A program made the translations under genes and the position numbers. This document shows positions 59,705-64,000 of a stretch of 64,000 nt of DNA, piece after piece. The stretch's first letter is position 1; every line of letters begins with the position of its first letter. Under the pieces are notes generated by a model. It was not told where the DNA came from. It ran no database searches and was given only the letters and a program-made list of their open reading frames with translations. Origin of the DNA: Lumbricus rubellus (taxonomy: Eukaryota; Annelida; Clitellata; Crassiclitellata; Lumbricidae); NCBI GenBank assembly GCA_945859605.1, contig OX243824.1:32893820-32957819 (forward strand). The letters are read 5' to 3'.

Positions 59705-60678
59705 CCCTCGGGCTACCAGGGGGGGGTGGTATCCACCCCCCCTAGGTTTTTCCCAAATCAAACTTTTCGTTAGGAATAAAATTTTGACGTTTTAGGTAGC
59801 TGTAGAGGATTCATTTGCACACATTTTGAGCTAAAATGTGTGATGATATACCATACCATTCAAAAGTTATACCCGATATACCCGAGGCACCAGGGGGGTG
59901 GATACCACCCCCCTTAGATTATCGGCTGTATCTTATCCGTCCTTTGACATGAAGAGACACCAATTGCACCATTCTGTAGAGGGAATGTGGGGCTACATTT
60001 CCATGCTCAGTGAGTTGTCTTTGGACAACCGGAAGTGCTCAAAATAAATTAAAGTATAAATAAAGGTGTTTTATTTTCATAACATTTTCATGTTTTTCCT
60101 ATTAAAAAGTATTCATAATTAATTTTTTAAGAGAAATAAATTATGTCATTCTCTAGAGGGCATTTAGGGCTATTTTTTGATACCAATTAATTTGACATTT
60201 GATGACCGGAAGTGCTCAAAATAAATTTAAATGTGTGAAAATGTTGGGGGTTTTTTACAACGCAAACCGATAAGTCTGCGTAAACGTTTTTCACCATGTT
60301 TTACATGTTTTTTCTCTTTTTATTGTAACTAAAACTAACTTAATACTAGTTTTTATAGTTGAATATTGGACTTTATTATATGTAAACTATTTTTAATTAA
60401 ATAAATTATGTTAAAAACACACAGAATCTAATATTTTGCTTATGCGAAAGTATACATTTTGTGGAATCGACGGGTGCCTACGGTAAAAAATTCATAACTT
60501 GGGGGTCTTTCATATATTTTAAACCTAAATATACCATTTTGTGCAGAAATGAATGCTGAATCCATAGGTGTATTACAAGTTATGATATCTCAAACCAAAC
60601 CCAAAATCCAGGGGGGGGTGGTAACCACCCCCCCCTCTTGGTAGTCAGTGTTACAAAAATAGCGTGGTAGGCTGAGGG
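59705..60678. mobile_element. piggyBac-like MITE with G-run hairpins
   Basis: Flanked by TTAA on both sides (59701-59704, 60679-60682). Ends CCCTCGGGCTACCA and complement TGGTAGGCTGAGGG, 12 of 14 paired. CCCT next to TTAA is the piggyBac hallmark. Three internal hairpins of GGGGGGGTGG/CCACCCCCCC occur at about 59718-59747, 59890-59922 and 60608-60645. No transposase frame. Confidence 0.75.
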
Positions 60679-60834
60679 TTAATAACGAATGAGCTCACAC
60701 TCCTAGGCCTACTGATTATGTCCTGAATTGCAGGACATAATCAGTAGGCTAGAACGGGTAAGGGAGAAAAGAGGTCTACTTATGGGCGGAAACCTAGGGG
60801 GGCAGATCGAGGGGACGGGAAATGTACCCGGAGC

Positions 60835-61140
60835 CATGGGCGTCCGCAGGAATTTTTCTAGGGGGGCGCAAACTTTTAAATAATTGTCACATAGTCTAAA
60901 TTTAATGGGTGACAGTTTGAATTTCCATATTACCACGAGAGAATCTATAATAGCCTACCTATACATTATGCGCCCAAAGAAAGATATATTTATAGGTTTA
61001 ACTTGTAGAAGGAATCGATAATCACATTGAAAATCGCGTTGTAACAATCACAACCAAATAACCTAAATTTATGTGCAACTATGCGAAAAATCCAGGGGGG
61101 CGCACATGCGCCCCCTTGCGCCCCGCTGCGGACGCCCATG
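60835..61140. mobile_element. hAT-like MITE 5
   Basis: 306 bp, ends CATGGGCGTCCGCAG and CTGCGGACGCCCATG, exact 8-bp duplication CCCGGAGC. Confidence 0.88.
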
Positions 61141-62600
61141 CCCGGAGCAAGAGCACGAGGAGGCCGAGGTTGGGATGGGTTGTCAACATCGGAGTATGGA
61201 TGGGAACATCTTTCGATCGAACTTTGATGGAGACAAGAGACAGGAGGCGACCAACCCTCAGATCGAGGATGGTTGATGACAAGACAAGACAAGTCACACT
61301 CAATTTAAAAATATTCAAATTTAAATCGACTGTTATTATCGTACTATAGCTGCCCATCAATTTATTTAATTGTGCATGGTGAATAGGCTTTTATGAGCAA
61401 TTTTTAATCTCTTTTACATGGAAAGCTATGAAAAATAGACGGTTGAACTGATTAATGAGCACTTCAGCAGTCGATACGATGAAAATATAAAAGACCTGTA
61501 GAAGACTCATAGCCTAAATGAAGCAACATTTTAGATGATTTTTTGCTGTTACGGGTCTATTGCATCTGTGATTGGATCTGCAGAGCAGTTTAGTAATTTA
61601 TCATAGTTGAAATTCCTGTAGGCTATGGATGCAAATTTTATGCCTAGAAACTGAATTCTAATAATATGACACAGGGCTTCGGATTGTGAATTAAATTTAG
61701 TGTTCTTGGCCTCATTTAGGCCTAACGCTATTTTTATACGAAGTTTTAATGTAATATGACCTAATTCTCCCAAATTCTGACAGTCGTGACTTAAGCTTGT
61801 TGAAAAACATTACTAAACATTACTGTAGTCTACTTATCACGTCTACTTATTATGCAACAGCTACGAATGTAATTATTTTGATGCCGAATGAGTCACGAAG
61901 TAGACCTACGTGTATGCAGCGCATGAGACATTCTTCGATGGCGTATCATTTTATGCGTCATCTAGTTGCTGACCTCTAGGAATTTTCTCTAACGTTATTC
62001 AACGAGTCAACTGATTTTGTCTGTGACCAAAGGGCGTCCACGTGAATTGATCAACCTAATTGCTTACCAACACGACCAGCTCGCAGTTTTCAGATCCCAA
62101 AAGGTCATACAGTTTAGAAAATTACACAGGTGATGAATGAGGAAGTCAGATATCGTAGGTTAAACCTGGAAGTTGGATGAACAATGAAAAGATTGTATCA
62201 ATGCTGAATTTGAAGTTGGATGGAAAAAACTGACCACAACAATGATGCTAAATTGACTTCAGTAGCCTAAACATAGACAATGGATTAACGATCAGAATAT
62301 TAATAGTAGAAGTGGCAGTTGTATAATAATGGTTGAGGTTAAGATATTACGACCGATCTTTAATCTATTGCTGAGAAAGGTCGAGAAATACCCCGAAGCT
62401 GCAGTATACAATGTGGTTAGTTTTTTCTATCCAACTTCAAATTCTGCTATAATTTTGCAAACTGCAATTAGTCAGTGTGTGTAGCCTACTATTGCGAATA
62501 TATAAGGGCTTGTAGGCCTATCTGGGGATCAATAACAACATGAATTGAATTGAAAATGTATTAATATTGCAGAATAATCGAACTATCTTTCTGCTTTCAG
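61141..62600. other. flank of the immunoglobulin exon
   Basis: No coding content recognised. Decayed inner-type units (GGAAGTTGGATGAAC, GAAGTTGGATGGAAA) at 62165-62230. Confidence 0.4.
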
Positions 62601-62918
62601 TTCCTGATGTCTCCGCAATTCAGTCACCTCTGAATTCAGTTGCTGAGATTGGTGGTCAAGCGATATTCAGGTGTGGTGGTGCTGCTACTAACGTGCGGCA
62701 TACATCTTGGTATCTATCCAGTGATGGGTCATCTAACAATATAACCTTAGCAAAAGTCTGCGCAGTCGTACCGGGTCTTTCGGGCAATTACAGAACAGAA
62801 AACGGGACAGATTACTGCAACCTGATTGTTTCAAACATAACAATGCAACATGCTGGAGTCTACACTTGCAGGAACACATACTCAAGAATTACTTTCAAAA
62901 CTCTGCTAACTGTCGTAG
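62601..62918 (+). CDS. immunoglobulin-domain exon (V-like), partial gene
   Basis: 318-bp exon between CTGCTTTCAG and GTAG/GTAAAT, phase 1 at both ends, coding about 106 residues. Ig signs: AEIGGQAIFRC (first Cys strand), SWYLSSDG (Trp core), NLIVSNITMQHAGVYTC with the D/H-x-G-x-Y-x-C pattern (H in place of the usual D), and a closing strand LLTVVG. Two extra cysteines (VCAVV, DYCNL) may form a second bridge. Sequons NIT, NGT and NIT fit an extracellular protein. One-domain-per-exon with 1-1 phases is typical of Ig-superfamily receptors and adhesion proteins. Neighbouring exons are outside the window or not recognised. Confidence 0.82.
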
Positions 62919-63330
62919 GTAAATAGGCTACGTACGTTCTACCTTGTTTTTATAGGGGGAAGTGGGGCAAAGCAATACACATTTCGTAGAGTCAAAATTT
63001 TTATATCTAATCAATGGAAAACAATTCCGGTCCAAGTACAATTTCATGCTTCTACCATCCATAGACACCTCAGTAAAGAAAAAAATTGAAATTGTACAGA
63101 TGTTTTTTTTGGAAATTGTGATTTATTGGAAGCTATGCATGTATCACTTTGCCCCACATGGTGGGGTAAAGTGATACAGGCGTATCTGTTTGCCCCATTC
63201 ACCGGGGTAAAATGATACGCTATTGTTATAATGTAGGCTACAGGTAGGCCCATCAAAACCAAACATACCAATTATACCAAACATATCAATTATTGTAATG
63301 ACATTACTTCTAAATAGAGCTATACAGCGA

Positions 63331-63690
63331 AGTAAACATAGCAAAGTAGGCCCTAACTGAATCTGAAACTGTTCTTCTATGACAGTCTGCATGTAAAATA
63401 AACAACAAAGAGCAAATGTAAACATGGCAAACTAACTGAATCTGAAACTGTTCATCTATGACAGTCTGCATGTAAAATAAACAACAAAGAGCAAAGTAAA
63501 CATGGCAAACTAACTGAATCTGAAACTGTTCATCTATGACAGTCTGCATGTAAAATAAACAACAAAGAGCAAAGTAAACATGGCAAACTAACTGAATCTG
63601 AAACTGTTCATCTATGACAGTTTGCATGTAAAATAAACAACAAAGAGCAAAGTAAACATGGCAAACTAAATAAATCTGAAACTGTTCTCT
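63331..63690. repeat. 78-bp tandem repeat, about four and a half copies
   Basis: CATGGCAAACTAACTGAATC starts at 63423, 63501, 63579 and 63657, exactly 78 bp apart, with an older diverged unit at 63337. As 78 is divisible by three, the repeat makes a long artificial minus-strand frame. Confidence 0.95.
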
Positions 63691-63701
63691 AGCCAAGAAA
63701 A

Positions 63702-64000
63702 CTAACACTCGCCGCAAACAAAGTTACCATTGGCGTCATGTTTATCTGTGTCCGCACAATCTTCATGGCACCAGTTCTTGCAGTGGTGGCACTGAATCCA
63801 CTCTTCCACTGGTGGTTCGACGTAAGGTTCGGTACAAAAAATGCATTCAATATCAGATGTCTTCTTAGAAGCTGTTTTCAAACAAAACTTGGCAGCATAC
63901 TTTGAAGCAGACCTGGAAGCTGACCGTTTAGCAGACTTTGAAGCAGATCTGGAAGCTGACTGTGGAGCCGACTTTGAAGCTGACTGTGAAGAAGATTTTG
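63702..64000 (-). CDS. C-terminal PHD-like zinc finger, partial (pogo-type transposase or chromatin protein)
   Basis: A minus-strand frame open from the window edge to TAG (63702-63704), about 98 codons. First a repetitive Ser/Ala/Lys/Arg region (SASKSA, SASRSASK), then CIFCTEPY, WIQCHHCKNWCHEDC and a final CGEC at the stop. This Cys4-His-Cys3 arrangement is PHD-like. It closely resembles the finger that ends many pogo/Tigger-type (DDE_1) transposases in invertebrates, where the finger is also at the very C-terminus. The rest of the protein lies to the right of the window. A host PHD protein is the alternative. Confidence 0.7.
   Translation of the reverse strand, partial: KSSSQSASKSAPQSASRSASKSAKRSASRSASKYAAKFCLKTASKKTSDIECIFCTEPYVEPPVEEWIQCHHCKNWCHEDCADTDKHDANGNFVCGEC

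Noticed and set aside
63144..63717. Minus-strand frames repeating FALCCLFYMQTVI
   Set aside because: Translation of the 78-bp tandem repeat; no start context or family resemblance.
1..64000. CRISPR arrays, bacterial operons, tRNA or rRNA genes
   Set aside because: None seen. The tandem arrays have no regular spacers, genes have introns, and the tRNA-like matches are only retroelement primer sites.

Overview
This window is animal genomic DNA: multi-exon genes with GT/AG introns, several classes of retrotransposon, many small inverted-repeat transposons and microsatellites. It is probably from a marine invertebrate deuterostome, with an echinoderm most likely. The pointers are (i) a Gmr1-type LTR element, a group first described from deuterostomes, (ii) foldback elements with 15-bp terminal arrays that resemble the TU elements of sea urchins, and (iii) a palindromic octamer, TAGGCCTA, occurring about 30 times. 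No species can be named from the sequence alone.

Host genes. The main host locus is a tandem cluster of DEG/ENaC (acid-sensing/degenerin type) sodium channel genes on the + strand. Copy A (768-4850) shows the last four exons. Copy B (16378-16832) is a relic of the last exon with an in-frame TGA. Copy C (31240-43158) can be assembled as seven exons that join in phase into 541 codons. Further right are a single-exon FkbM-family methyltransferase (45372-46373, -), a single-exon seven-finger C2H2 protein (53774-54478, +), one phase 1-1 immunoglobulin exon (62601-62918, +), and the C-terminal end of a Ser/Lys/Ala-rich PHD-like finger protein (63702-64000, -). Weaker exon candidates lie at 18-158 (-), 453-558 (-, PDZ-like) and 29360-29593 (+).

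Mobile DNA fills most of the rest. At 8209-15371 sits an apparently intact Gmr1-like element with identical 520-bp LTRs, a tRNA-Leu primer site, gag and pol in one frame separated by a single TAG, and integrase upstream of reverse transcriptase. Two Ty1/copia-type elements (17214-20995 deleted; 37564-42060 intact) share nearly identical pol but have diverged LTRs. Copia 1 and a 5'-truncated LINE are nested inside an inverted-repeat DNA element (17183-23914). Copia 2 is nested in a CR1-like LINE inside intron 6 of channel copy C. At least five non-autonomous DNA elements have exact 8-bp target duplications (hAT-like), and others have TTAA, TTAT or TA flanks.

The least familiar structure is a set of modular foldback-like repeats (about 1.3-3.9, 6.0-6.5, 47.4-47.9 and 52.6-53.2 kb, with satellites elsewhere). 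They share an inner array of a degenerate 35-40-bp unit built on AGAAGCTGGATTGATGAAAA, but carry outer arrays of unrelated 15-bp units. This is the best candidate here for something under-described.

All exon boundaries, counts and identities were read by eye and are approximate where stated.
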